From positions 1-64,000 of the forward strand of contig NZ_JAGMUL010000023.1 in the NCBI RefSeq assembly GCF_019049285.1: DNA of 64,000 nt. The letters run 5' to 3'. A program made the translations under genes and the position numbers. Source of the stretch: Streptomyces sp. AC550_RSS872. GTDB lineage: Bacteria; Actinomycetota; Actinomycetes; Streptomycetales; Streptomycetaceae. Position 1 is the first letter of the stretch. Every line of letters begins with the position of its first letter. Of the stretch, positions 16,899-24,687 are shown one piece after another. The notes under the pieces were generated by a model that made no database searches, was not told the origin of the DNA, and saw only the letters and a list, made by a program, of their open reading frames with translations.

Positions 16899-17371
16899 CC
16901 GGTGGCGGTCAGGGGCGCCGGGGAGGGGAGCCAGACGTATCGCACGTCCGGCTCCCGCTCCTCGTTGCCGCTGCCGTCGGTGTGCTCGACGGCGACGAAG
17001 CCATGGCGCTCGTAGAAGCGGTGGGCGGGCTTGTTGATCTGGAAGGTCCACAAACTCAGCCCGTCCGGTCTGCGGAGCTTGGCGAGGTCGACGAAACGGT
17101 CGCCGATGCCGCGGCCCCGCCGGTCGGGATCGAGGTAGAGCTGGGAGAGCTGGTCGCGGTCGAGGACCATGAGGCCGATGACGCGGTCGGCGGCCTCGGC
17201 GACCCAGGTCTCCCTGAGCGGGACCACCACCTCCCTGAAGTAGGCCCGCACCTCGTCGTCGGAGTGCGGCCGGACAACCGTCGGCAGGGCTGCGGCGAAG
17301 GACCGCAGCCAGACGTCGGCGGCGGCACCGGCGTCGGACGCGGTGGCGCGGCGGAGTGCGACCGCGGTCAT
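16889..17371 (-). CDS. GNAT family N-acetyltransferase
   Basis: 160 aa. The acetyl-CoA loop motif A is QLYLDPDRRGRGIGDRFVDL (about 76-95), and NKPAHRFYERHGFVAVEHTD (about 113-132) is motif B. The acceptor is unknown. Its ATG overlaps the stop of the RidA gene (17368-17371, ATGA), so the two are translationally coupled with RidA first. Confidence 0.88.
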   Translation of the reverse strand: MTAVALRRATASDAGAAADVWLRSFAAALPTVVRPHSDDEVRAYFREVVVPLRETWVAEAADRVIGLMVLDRDQLSQLYLDPDRRGRGIGDRFVDLAKLRRPDGLSLWTFQINKPAHRFYERHGFVAVEHTDGSGNEEREPDVRYVWLPSPAPLTATGQP

Positions 17372-17829
17372 GGCGCAACACTCCTGTCGGCAACCTCGGC
17401 AACCTCGGCAACCTCGGCAACCTCGGCAACCTCGGGAACGACGGCCGTGGCCGTGATCTCCACCAACTGCCCCGTGTACCCGAGGCAGGCCACGCCCAGG
17501 AGCGTCGACGCGTGGGGACCGGCGCTCAGTCCCGATGCCTCGACGACCTCCCAGACGGCGGACAGCACGGCGGTGTCGCCGCTCACGACGTACACATCGG
17601 TCGACAGTACGTGCGCCAAGTCGCTGCCGACCGCCCGAAGTTGCTCCTCCAGGTTGGCGATCACCTGCTCGGCCTGACGCACGGGGTCTCCTTCGCCGAC
17701 GAGGTTCCCGTCACCGTCCAGCGGCACGGCACCGGCGAGGAAGGCGAGTCTCGTGCCGGCCTCGACGACGGAGGCGTGGGAGTAGGTGGGGGGAGGGAAC
17801 AGGGCCGGGGAGGTGACTCGCCGGATCAT
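17368..17829 (-). CDS. RidA/YjgF family protein with (EVA)n tail
   Basis: 153 aa. The start ATG at 17829 has CAGGAG upstream. The RidA core includes LAFLAGAVPLDGDGNLVG, QAEQVIANLEEQLRAVGSDL and VLSTDVYVV, but the segment before the C-terminus (LLGVACLGYTGQLVEITATA) shows a variant of the family signature, lacking the usual Arg105-type residue. RidA proteins hydrolyse reactive enamine/imine intermediates; without that Arg this member may have another role. The C-terminus is a simple EVAEVAEVAEVAEVA extension from a 9-bp tandem repeat. Confidence 0.82.
   Translation of the reverse strand: MIRRVTSPALFPPPTYSHASVVEAGTRLAFLAGAVPLDGDGNLVGEGDPVRQAEQVIANLEEQLRAVGSDLAHVLSTDVYVVSGDTAVLSAVWEVVEASGLSAGPHASTLLGVACLGYTGQLVEITATAVVPEVAEVAEVAEVAEVADRSVAP
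17388..17432. repeat. 5 x 9-bp tandem repeat in the 3' end of the RidA gene
   Basis: Five exact copies of cggcaacct (plus strand) start at 17388. On the coding strand they give Glu-Val-Ala triplets. Replication slippage could change copy number without a frameshift. Confidence 0.9.
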
Positions 17830-17935
17830 GGGAGCTCCTGGGGGTGCCTGGGACTTCTCGAGTTGTACGGCGGACAGCTCGCCGATCATCCGTGCCTTGG
17901 CCCATGCCCGCATCCGAATTTCCTGCTTCCCTTGG

Positions 17936-18743
17936 TCACTGGCACGGTGCGGGGGCACGACCGCAGGGACTCTCCACCCGCCGGCCACTGTCTCTCGCGA
18001 CCTGTTCGAAGACGCCGATCTTGTACGCAAGCCCCTCAGGCTCCCCGATGTCACACGACCAGTGGGCCTCGGCCCATTCCTCCTCACCGCGCGCCAACGG
18101 GCGCCCGCGCACGGCCAGATGCAACGCCAGAGTCGCTCGCGCATACAGCCGTACGGCATCGCGCTCGTCCGCCATGCGCCGGTACTGCTCGGTCTCCCGC
18201 AACTGCAACCGCCCGCCGCCGCTCCCGGCGACGAAAGGAGCGGGACCAACTGCCCCTCGGCGTCGGCCACCAGGAACGTCACCTCACCCTCTTCGCACTC
18301 CCGGACCTCGTACCGAGGCAGATACGACAGCCGGGCCAGCCGCACCGCCGAGGCGAGGCCCTGCCGTCGGGCGACGGGATGGACGTGGAGCGACGAGACA
18401 CGCACCGCGCCCGCGCCCGCACCCACCGGCCAGGTGTCGACGGCGATGGTCCCGACGTGCCCGCCGGCAAGGGGCCCGCTCCCGGTGGGGCTTCCCGGGG
18501 AGCGGATCCGGTACCGCCTGCGAAAGTCGTCGTCGTGCCTGTGCTCACGTCCGTCCGGCCCAGCCGGAGTCGCCACCGCTGCTCGCTCGACACGGTGAGC
18601 GACTCCGGGTCGACGCATCGGCCGTGGGCACCCTCGGCGAGCGACGCGAGGTCCCAGAGAGCGAACCGCCGTCCCGCCGAAGGTGACGGGACACAACTCG
18701 TGGCGGGCCGCGAGACGTTCGTGCACGCGGGCAACTTGATCAT
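17936..18743 (-). pseudogene. Frameshifted gene with a GNAT-like motif
   Basis: Protein-like sequence moves through three frames. It runs from an ATG at 18743 (MIKLPACTNVSRPATSC) to about 18540, shifts frame near ACGACGACGAC (about 18525-18535), continues as VGTIAVDTWPVGAGAGAVRV, VSSLHVHPVARRQGLASAV and EGEVTFLVADAEGQLVPLL, shifts again near 18230, and ends as LQLRETEQYRRMADERDAV to the stop at 17936. The LHVHPVARRQGLASAV stretch looks like a GNAT acetyl-CoA loop, but the rest is unfamiliar. Two frameshifts suggest decay; sequencing errors are the alternative. Function unknown. Confidence 0.55.
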
Positions 18744-18813
18744 CCTTCATTGGCCCGGAGCGTAGGGACGCCGCTGTGTGCCGACGATGTCTGTGGATCT
18801 CCTCTCGGACATT

Positions 18814-19506
18814 TCATCCCGGCCATGGACCACGCTGCTGTTCACGCAGCCGACGTTCGCACTCCTGTGCAAGGTTCGGGTACGCCTCGGAGATGGCCGC
18901 GTAGACACGGCGCCGGAGCAACTCCTCGGCTGCGGCACGCCCCGTGCTCCCGTACGACTCACCGAGGATCTCGTGGTGCCGGGTCAGTCGGTGGCGCAGG
19001 TAGTCGACCTTCCACCGGTCGAGCGCGGCGGGCTCGGCGCTCTCGACGATGGTTGGCTCCGTCACACGCCCCCACCCGCGCTGCCGCCGGCCCGACGCCC
19101 GCTTCTCCTCCTGCCGGTTCCGGTGCTCGACAGCCAGCGCCGCCAGCCTGTCCGGAGCCAGCTGCGGCACATCCATCGGTTCTGCCGCGATCCGCGCCAG
19201 CACCTCCCGCCGCCTGCGCGCAGCGGCCGCCCGTGCCGCATCCGATCGCCGCGCGGCGGCCGCCGCAATGGCCCTGAACTCATCGCTGCGCTCAGCGGCC
19301 TCGATCCGCTCCATTCGGTAGAGCCGGGTCCGCGGGGCGGACCGGAAGATCGGATGGCCCGTCAGCATGTCGGGGTCACCGAGCAGTTGCCGCACCATGC
19401 TCGGAGTCCAGCCCCGGGCCCGAAGCCCGGCTGCCGAGAGGTGCGTGTACCTCGGTTGCGGTTCCTGACCGCCATGGCCCTCGTGATCCTGCTCGTGCGT
19501 CGTCAT
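18814..19506 (-). CDS. Hypothetical basic/helical protein
   Basis: 230 aa from the ATG at 19506 (preceded by GGGGGAAG). No family is recognised. Residues ~18-45 (RYTHLSAAGLRARGWTPSMV, RQLLGDPD) resemble the short helix-turn-helix-like segment found in replication/transfer proteins of actinobacterial mobile elements. They are followed by an Ala/Arg-rich coiled-coil-like region (AAAAARRSDAARAAAARRRR) and a final helical part (RWKVDYLRHRLTRHHEILGE). Composition and the neighbouring pseudogene suggest a remnant of an integrated element. This is inference only. Confidence 0.55.
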   Translation of the reverse strand: MTTHEQDHEGHGGQEPQPRYTHLSAAGLRARGWTPSMVRQLLGDPDMLTGHPIFRSAPRTRLYRMERIEAAERSDEFRAIAAAAARRSDAARAAAARRRREVLARIAAEPMDVPQLAPDRLAALAVEHRNRQEEKRASGRRQRGWGRVTEPTIVESAEPAALDRWKVDYLRHRLTRHHEILGESYGSTGRAAAEELLRRRVYAAISEAYPNLAQECERRLREQQRGPWPG

Positions 19507-19905
19507 CACTGCTTCCCCCGTCGCCGTAACACTGAGTGACGACTTCATTGATAACGCGCGGCACTGACAATCACCTGGGCGGTCGCCTGTGGCACGACGA
19601 ATCACCCGCCGGGGAGGAGCGACGCGGCTCCCTGCCTCGCGATCCTGGCGACCGCGACGGAACCCGGCAGTTCCCGCAACCTGGCCCGCGTCTCCGCATC
19701 GGTAGAGTAGATCACCGTCCCGATCATGCCCCGGGGCAGCAGTGCCTCTTGAAGACAGGGTCCTTGGACGCCGTACGGTCCGTGATCCACCGGTCGCCAC
19801 GCCGGGCAAGATCGGGACGATGGGCAGCGTGCTGTCGAGGCGAACCGTACGGAATGGCTCATACGGCCAGTGCGAGTCGCATGCGCGACTCAGGCTCCCG
19901 ATCCT
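19507..19905. other. 399-bp region without a firm gene
   Basis: It lies between the hypothetical gene and the stand-alone partner gene of the TIR module. A minus-strand frame at 19602-19862 ends in a plausible short peptide (from the ATG at about 19727, MIGTVIYSTDAETRARLREL), but the start lacks a good ribosome-binding site and no family is recognised; it may be the relic of a gene. The left part near 19545-19560 is relatively AT-rich and could hold the promoter of the 18814-19506 gene. Confidence 0.35.
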
Positions 19906-20514
19906 TCAGAACCCCTCTGACCCGCGGGGGGGGGTGCCTCGATCCGGCGGCCGTGGAGCCCCCGGTGCCGGAAGGTCGATCAGGTCGCTGACATTCGCCA
20001 CCTCCTGCAAGGTCCGCGCCAGCGACACCAGCGTCTCCCGTACGGCCGCGATCTCGCGGCGCAGGGCATCGGCGTGCTCCCACTCCCGTTCGTAGACCAC
20101 GGGATCGCGTCCCGCCGGGCGTTGGGACTCGTAGGCGGTGAGACGGGGATGCCACTGGGCGAGCAGGGGGCGCAGCACGCGGTTGAGGACAGTGACCGCC
20201 AGGACACCGAAGCTGACGTGGCCGGGAGCGAGGGGAGGGGCGACGTCGGGGCCGTAGCGGCGGAGGATCTCGCGGGTGGTGTTGAAGAAGGTGTAGAGGG
20301 AGGACAGGGCCTCGCGCAGGAACCCCTCGTCGGGGTCGAGCTCCTCGACCGACACGCGCGTGACCAGCTCCAGGTACAGCTCCCAGGCCGCGCTGCGCTC
20401 CGCGTCGGCCGGTTCCCACATGCCGGATATCTCGCCGACGAAGGGAATCGTCAGCTTGGCCGTGATCTGCGACGGACCGCCCGGTCGGCGTCGCCTGCGC
20501 TGCCTGTGTCCCAT
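19906..20514 (-). CDS. Stand-alone homologue of the TIR protein's C-terminal domain
   Basis: 202 aa from an ATG with GGGAGGG upstream. After a basic N-terminus (GHRQRRRRRPGG) and a short KLTIPFVGEISGMWEP segment, residues ~40-180 are helical. They align with the C-terminal domain of the divergent TIR/NB-ARC protein: ELVTRVSVEEL against ELVTRIGVQEL, LREALSSL against LREALTSL, WHPRLTAYES against WHPLLSAYES, and the W..A.A.R.E.....RE.L pattern. The tail is Pro-rich. No known family name comes to mind. Head-to-head position and shared domain suggest it binds, regulates or competes with the TIR protein (inference). Confidence 0.75.
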   Translation of the reverse strand: MGHRQRRRRRPGGPSQITAKLTIPFVGEISGMWEPADAERSAAWELYLELVTRVSVEELDPDEGFLREALSSLYTFFNTTREILRRYGPDVAPPLAPGHVSFGVLAVTVLNRVLRPLLAQWHPRLTAYESQRPAGRDPVVYEREWEHADALRREIAAVRETLVSLARTLQEVANVSDLIDLPAPGAPRPPDRGTPPRGSEGF

Positions 20515-20535
20515 GATCGCCCTCCCGGGTACCCA

Positions 20536-20544
20536 CAGTAAGGT
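20536..20544. promoter_or_regulatory. Overlapping divergent -10 elements
   Basis: The 38-nt gap between the two genes holds TAAGGT (20539-20544, plus strand) and TACTGT (20541-20536, minus strand). They occupy the same 9 bp, so RNA polymerase can occupy only one promoter at a time. The plus transcript would be almost leaderless for the GTG at 20553. The minus transcript has room for its GGGAGGG. Confidence 0.5.
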
Positions 20545-20552
20545 AAGTCGCC

Positions 20553-22466
20553 GTGTGGGACGTCTTCCTCAGCTACAGCCGCGGTGATGTGGAGCGGGTC
20601 CGTCCGCTCGCGCGGGCGCTGCGCGACGGCGGCCTTGAGGTGTTCACGGACGAGACCGGCGTCGAGTCCTTCGCCGGTATCAGCGCCACCATCCGCCGCG
20701 AACTGGGCCGTTCCAAGGCGCTGCTGGCGTTCTACTCCGCGGGCTACCCCGAGCGGGAGGCCTGTCAGTGGGAGCTGACCACCGCGTATCTGGCGGGACT
20801 TGAGGAGGGCGACCCGCGGCGCCGGGTCCTGGTGGTCAACCCGGAGCCGGCGACGCGGCACATCCACCCCGTCGAACTGCGCGACGCCCGGCACGCCTCG
20901 GCCGATGACTTCGACGTCCTCGTGGCCGACGTACGCGCGCACGTCGCGCGCCTCGACGCCCCCATGACGATCAGCGAACCCGGCGGACGGCGCTGGCGGC
21001 TCGGCACCCCCGAGCCGCGCCCCGACTTCCTCGGCCGGCTCTCCGAACTCTGGCAGGTCCACTCCGCCCTGCATGCCCACGCCGCACCGCTCGTCACCGG
21101 CCGTGCCGCCGCGCACGCCGTACAGATCCGCGGTATGGCGGGGATCGGCAAGACGCTGCTCGCCCAGGAGTACGCCCTGCGCTTCGCGGCGGCCTACCCC
21201 GGCGGCGTGTGCTGGCTGAACGGGGAGACGTACGACGACTCCGTGCGCGCCCTCGGCACGGACGACCTGTTCCGCCACTTCGACGCGATCGGCGAACCGT
21301 TCCTCTGGATCGTCGACGGGGTCCCCGCCCACCGCCTCCACGCGCGCGAGATCGCCGCCATGGCCGCACCCCACCCCCTCGGCCACACCCTGTTCACCCT
21401 GCGCGGCCGGGCCTACGACGTCCTCGGCACCCCCGTCGACCTGGGACCGCTCGACGTGCCCCACGCGCGTGTGCTCGTCGGTGGCGACGAGGCCCTGGCG
21501 GACGCGGTCGACGGCCACCCGCTCGCCCTGGGCCTGCTCGGCCGAGCCGTCCGCGCCGGCCACGACGCCGGCACGCTCTACGACCGGCTGCACGCGCGGG
21601 GCAGGTCCCTGCTGGACACCCTCGCCGAGGACGACGTCACCGGCCCCGTCGTCCAGGAGGTGGACACGGCGGAGGCCGCCGACGTCCTGCGCTGCGCCGC
21701 TGCCCTGCACCCGCTGCCGCTGACCGCCGACGACACGGCACACGTACTGGCCGTCGCCGACGGCGTCCCCCGGGTCGTCGCCCGCCGACGCGCGGCGAAC
21801 GGAGTGCGGGAGCTGCGCGCCCGCAGCCTCCTGACCCCGGTGGCCGGGGACCGCTGGTCCCTCCACCCGGTCACCGAACACGCCTGGCACCACCACGACC
21901 CGTCCCCCGCCCGCACCGAGGCCCTCCGGCACGCCGCCCTGCGCACCCTGTGCGGCAGCCGCGACCCGGTTACGCTGGCCTTCCCCGGCAGCCGGAGGGA
22001 GGCACCCATGGCAGCGCCCAGCGAGTCGGAACGCATGGCCGCCTACGACATCCAGGTCGAGCTGGTCACCCGGATCGGCGTGCAGGAACTCGCGCCGGGA
22101 ACCGGGAGCCTGCGCGAGGCGTTGACGTCCTTGAAGTCACTGATCGACTTCACTCGGGCGACGCTGCACACGTACAGCGTGAACCTGGAACGCGGCTCGG
22201 CGAGCGGCGCGCCGACGGTCCAGCACCTCGCCTACGTCCTGATCAACGAGACGATCCGCCCCTTCACCGGCACCTGGCATCCACTCCTCTCGGCGTATGA
22301 GTCCCGATGCCCGGCGGACGTTGCCCCCCTCGACCACGAGGCGGCGTGGCCGCAGGCCGAGGCGATGCGCGCCGAACTCTCCGCGTTGCGGGAGCCGTTG
22401 ACGCGGATCGTGGCGGGGCTGGGGGACATCTCGGGGGCGGACTTCGGGGTGGCGGCGACGGGATGA
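20553..22466 (+). CDS. TIR / NB-ARC (STAND) protein with fused C-terminal helical domain
   Basis: 637 aa. TIR domain, residues 1-~138: WDVFLSYSRGD, FTDETGVESF and CQWEL with Glu74 at the usual NADase glutamate. A P-loop NTPase follows with Walker A GMAGIGKT (194-201), Walker B FLWIVD (250-255), sensor-like LFTLRGR (280-286) and the NB-ARC GxP motif DGHPLAL (320-326). A winged-helix region follows (~365-465). Residues 490-637 match the stand-alone protein encoded divergently. There are no LRR, WD40 or TPR repeats, so the C-terminal domain is the only candidate sensor. TIR-STAND proteins are known bacterial NAD-depleting immunity proteins; antiphage function here is inference. An internal promoter-SD-ATG sits at 21971-22010. 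Confidence 0.85.
   Translation: MWDVFLSYSRGDVERVRPLARALRDGGLEVFTDETGVESFAGISATIRRELGRSKALLAFYSAGYPEREACQWELTTAYLAGLEEGDPRRRVLVVNPEPATRHIHPVELRDARHASADDFDVLVADVRAHVARLDAPMTISEPGGRRWRLGTPEPRPDFLGRLSELWQVHSALHAHAAPLVTGRAAAHAVQIRGMAGIGKTLLAQEYALRFAAAYPGGVCWLNGETYDDSVRALGTDDLFRHFDAIGEPFLWIVDGVPAHRLHAREIAAMAAPHPLGHTLFTLRGRAYDVLGTPVDLGPLDVPHARVLVGGDEALADAVDGHPLALGLLGRAVRAGHDAGTLYDRLHARGRSLLDTLAEDDVTGPVVQEVDTAEAADVLRCAAALHPLPLTADDTAHVLAVADGVPRVVARRRAANGVRELRARSLLTPVAGDRWSLHPVTEHAWHHHDPSPARTEALRHAALRTLCGSRDPVTLAFPGSRREAPMAAPSESERMAAYDIQVELVTRIGVQELAPGTGSLREALTSLKSLIDFTRATLHTYSVNLERGSASGAPTVQHLAYVLINETIRPFTGTWHPLLSAYESRCPADVAPLDHEAAWPQAEAMRAELSALREPLTRIVAGLGDISGADFGVAATG
21971..22010 (+). promoter_or_regulatory. 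Internal promoter, Shine-Dalgarno and ATG inside the TIR gene
   Basis: TACGCT (21971-21976), then GGAGGGAGG (21994-22002) 5 nt before an in-frame ATG (22008). The intervening codons translate to a low-quality linker (GSRDPVTLAFPGSRREAP), as expected of a former untranslated leader. It would allow separate production of a 152-aa C-terminal-domain protein (22008-22466). Confidence 0.6.
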
Positions 22467-22508
22467 GGCACGGGACGTAATTGCGTGGAGTCATGGCGCA
22501 CGACTCCC

Positions 22509-22514
22509 TACGCT
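22509..22514 (+). promoter_or_regulatory. Leaderless promoter -10 of nucleotidyltransferase gene
   Basis: TACGCT ends 6 nt before the ATG at 22521, which decides against the longer frame starting at 22485. Confidence 0.6.
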
Positions 22515-22520
22515 GCGCCC

Positions 22521-23441
22521 ATGCCGACCCATCCCCACCCCGCTTCGCCCGACCCCGCTTCGCCCGACCCCGCTTCGCCTGGTCCCGCTTCTGCCGACCC
22601 AGCCTCCCTCGACCCGGCCTCCTCCGGTCCAGCCTCCTCCGACCCCGTCTTCCTCGACACCACCGCCGACCGCCTCGCCGCCCTCCCCACCGTTCAGGCC
22701 GTCGCCCTCGGTGGATCCCGGGCGCAGGGCACCCACGGGCCCGACAGTGACTGGGACCTCGCTGTGTACTACCGCGGTCCCTTCGACCCGGAGGATCTCC
22801 GGGCCCTCGGTTGGGAGGGCGAGGTGTCGGAGGTCGGCGGTTGGGGCGGGGGTGTCTTCAACGGGGGAGCGTGGCTGACGATCGAGGGGCGGCGCGTGGA
22901 CGTGCACTACCGCGATCTCGACGTGGTGGAGCGGGAGTTGGCGGAGGCGAAGGAGGGGCGGTTCCGGGTGGAGCCGTTGCTGTTCCATCTCGCCGGGATT
23001 CCCAGCTACTTGGTGGTGGCCGAGTTGGCGGTCAACCGGGTGCTGCGGGGTGAGCTGCCGAGGCCGCCCGCCTACCCCGAGCGGCTGCGTCGTGCCGCGA
23101 GCGAGCGCTGGTACGGCACTGCCCGGGCCACCCTCGCGTACGCGCTTGCCAACCATGCTCCGGCAGGCCGCCTCACCGAGGTCGCGGGTGCCCTCGCCAC
23201 GGCTGCGGCGCAGACCGGGCACGCCGTGCTGGCGGCACGCGGGGAATGGGTGACGAATGAGAAGCGGCTGCTGGAGCGGGCGGGACTGCGGGGTGTCGAA
23301 GGCGTCATCGGGGCGCTGGGCACGCGCCGCGAGGGGCTGAGCTCGGCGGTCGCCGAAGCGGAGCGGCTCTTCGAGCACGTCATGGAGCAGGCCGCGTCGT
23401 CTCTGGAGGGGTGTGGCCCGGCGAGCGGATCAGCTGGATAA
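22521..23441 (+). CDS. Nucleotidyltransferase-domain protein with repetitive N-terminus
   Basis: 306 aa. Residues ~7-42 are a Pro/Asp/Ala/Ser repeat (PDPASPDPASP...) encoded by degenerate 15-bp units. The polymerase-beta-type NTase core has GGSRAQGTHGPDSDWDLAVY, the GS and DxD catalytic signature, followed by VDVHYRDLD with the third acidic residue. The C-terminal half (SERWYGTARATLAYALANHA onward) is helical, as in aminoglycoside/MNT-type transferases. The acceptor is unknown; relatives modify drugs, tRNA or proteins (MNT antitoxins AMPylate HEPN toxins), but no HEPN gene is next to it. Confidence 0.78.
   Translation: MPTHPHPASPDPASPDPASPGPASADPASLDPASSGPASSDPVFLDTTADRLAALPTVQAVALGGSRAQGTHGPDSDWDLAVYYRGPFDPEDLRALGWEGEVSEVGGWGGGVFNGGAWLTIEGRRVDVHYRDLDVVERELAEAKEGRFRVEPLLFHLAGIPSYLVVAELAVNRVLRGELPRPPAYPERLRRAASERWYGTARATLAYALANHAPAGRLTEVAGALATAAAQTGHAVLAARGEWVTNEKRLLERAGLRGVEGVIGALGTRREGLSSAVAEAERLFEHVMEQAASSLEGCGPASGSAG
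22541..22645. repeat. 7 x 15-bp degenerate tandem repeat inside the nucleotidyltransferase gene
   Basis: Units cgcttcgcccgaccc start at 22541 and 22556, with five more divergent units to 22645. They encode a (P/D)PAS-type linker in frame. Confidence 0.85.
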
Positions 23442-23551
23442 TTTGTTCATGTATGGGGCGTTTGCCGGTGAGGTGATGCGTTGCCTGGGGTGATGCGTTG
23501 CTGGGGGAGCCGGCCGCTCGGTGGCCCGTGAGGTGCGGATGGGGGCACGCG

Positions 23552-24523
23552 ATGGGTGCGGGACTGGTCGGGGAGCAGATCGCGGGCTACCAGGTGGAGT
23601 GCGAGATCGGTCATGGGGGCATGGCCGTGGTGTACCGGGCGAGGGATCTGCGTCTGGAACGTACGGTGGCGCTGAAGCTGCTGACCCCGGACATGGTCCG
23701 CAATGACACCTTCCGCCGCCGCTTCGCGCACGAGCAACGGGCGGCCGCGGCGCTCGACCACCCCCATATCGTGCCGATCTTCGAGGCCGGCGAGACGGAC
23801 GGCGTCCTGTACATCGCCATGAGGTACGTCCCGGGGCTGGATCTGCGGGCCCTGCTCGACCGGGACGGACCCCTGCCGGTCGCTACGGCGGTACGTATCG
23901 CCGCGCAGGTGGCGTCCGCCCTGGACGCCGCCCATGAACACGACCTGGTGCACCGGGATGTGAAACCGGGCAATGTGCTGGTGGCCCGGGGCACGGACAG
24001 TGACCACCCCGAGCATGTCTATCTCACGGATTTCGGGCTGACGAAGAAGTCGCTGTCGTTGACCGGGCTCACGTCCGTGGGCGAGTTCGTCGGCACGCTC
24101 GACTATGTGGCCCCGGAGCAGATCGCCGGCCGTCCGGTGGATGGCAGGTGCGATCTGTACAGCCTCGCCTGCGTCGTCTACGAGACCCTCGCGGGTGGGC
24201 CACCCTTCCAGCGCGACGACAGCATGGAACTGCTCTGGGCCCACCAGTACGACCAGCCGCCCGCCCTGAGCGAGAGGCGGCCGGGGACCCCGCCGGAGAT
24301 GGACGAGGTCGTGGCCCGGGCCCTGGCCAAGGTCCCCGAGGATCGTTACGACTCGTGCCTGGACTTCGTGGCGGCGCTGCGCGGCACGGTGCAGGGTGCC
24401 GCGGGGGAGCCGGAGTCGGAGGAAGCTCCGCATCCGCCGACCCAGGTGGACCGGGCTGTGGGGCCCCTCCCGCATCCGCCGCTGTGGGCCCGGCCCGTCT
24501 TTGATCGCCGGCCCGGTCGCTGA
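23552..24523 (+). CDS. Soluble Ser/Thr protein kinase (Pkn type)
   Basis: 323 aa. Glycine loop IGHGGMAVVY (19-28), catalytic Lys42, HRDVKPGN (134-141), DFG (160-162) and APEQ complete a full Hanks-type kinase domain over about residues 10-265. The remaining 55 residues are Pro-rich, with no membrane helix, PASTA or other sensor domain, unlike PknB. The frame is open from 23498; I prefer the ATG at 23552 because conserved sequence begins right after it. The target is unknown. A GATGCGTTGC direct repeat occurs shortly upstream (23472-23505). Confidence 0.88.
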   Translation: MGAGLVGEQIAGYQVECEIGHGGMAVVYRARDLRLERTVALKLLTPDMVRNDTFRRRFAHEQRAAAALDHPHIVPIFEAGETDGVLYIAMRYVPGLDLRALLDRDGPLPVATAVRIAAQVASALDAAHEHDLVHRDVKPGNVLVARGTDSDHPEHVYLTDFGLTKKSLSLTGLTSVGEFVGTLDYVAPEQIAGRPVDGRCDLYSLACVVYETLAGGPPFQRDDSMELLWAHQYDQPPALSERRPGTPPEMDEVVARALAKVPEDRYDSCLDFVAALRGTVQGAAGEPESEEAPHPPTQVDRAVGPLPHPPLWARPVFDRRPGR

Positions 24524-24687
24524 CCGGCTCCGCATCTACACCGCCGCTTCACGTCCGTCAAGTCCCGAGCCCTCGGAACGTGACCAAGCGGGATGAAACG
24601 GGCCTACTGGAAGTGCGCCTCACCGGAAACGCCGGAACGAACGAGGCACCGGGGCACCGCCAAGGGCCATTCACTCCAGAAGGAACC

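Noticed and set aside
20553..22466. Plant-type NLR or ATPase toxin of another class
   Set aside because: No leucine-rich, WD40 or TPR repeats; the TIR signature and NB-ARC motifs fit a bacterial TIR-STAND protein better.
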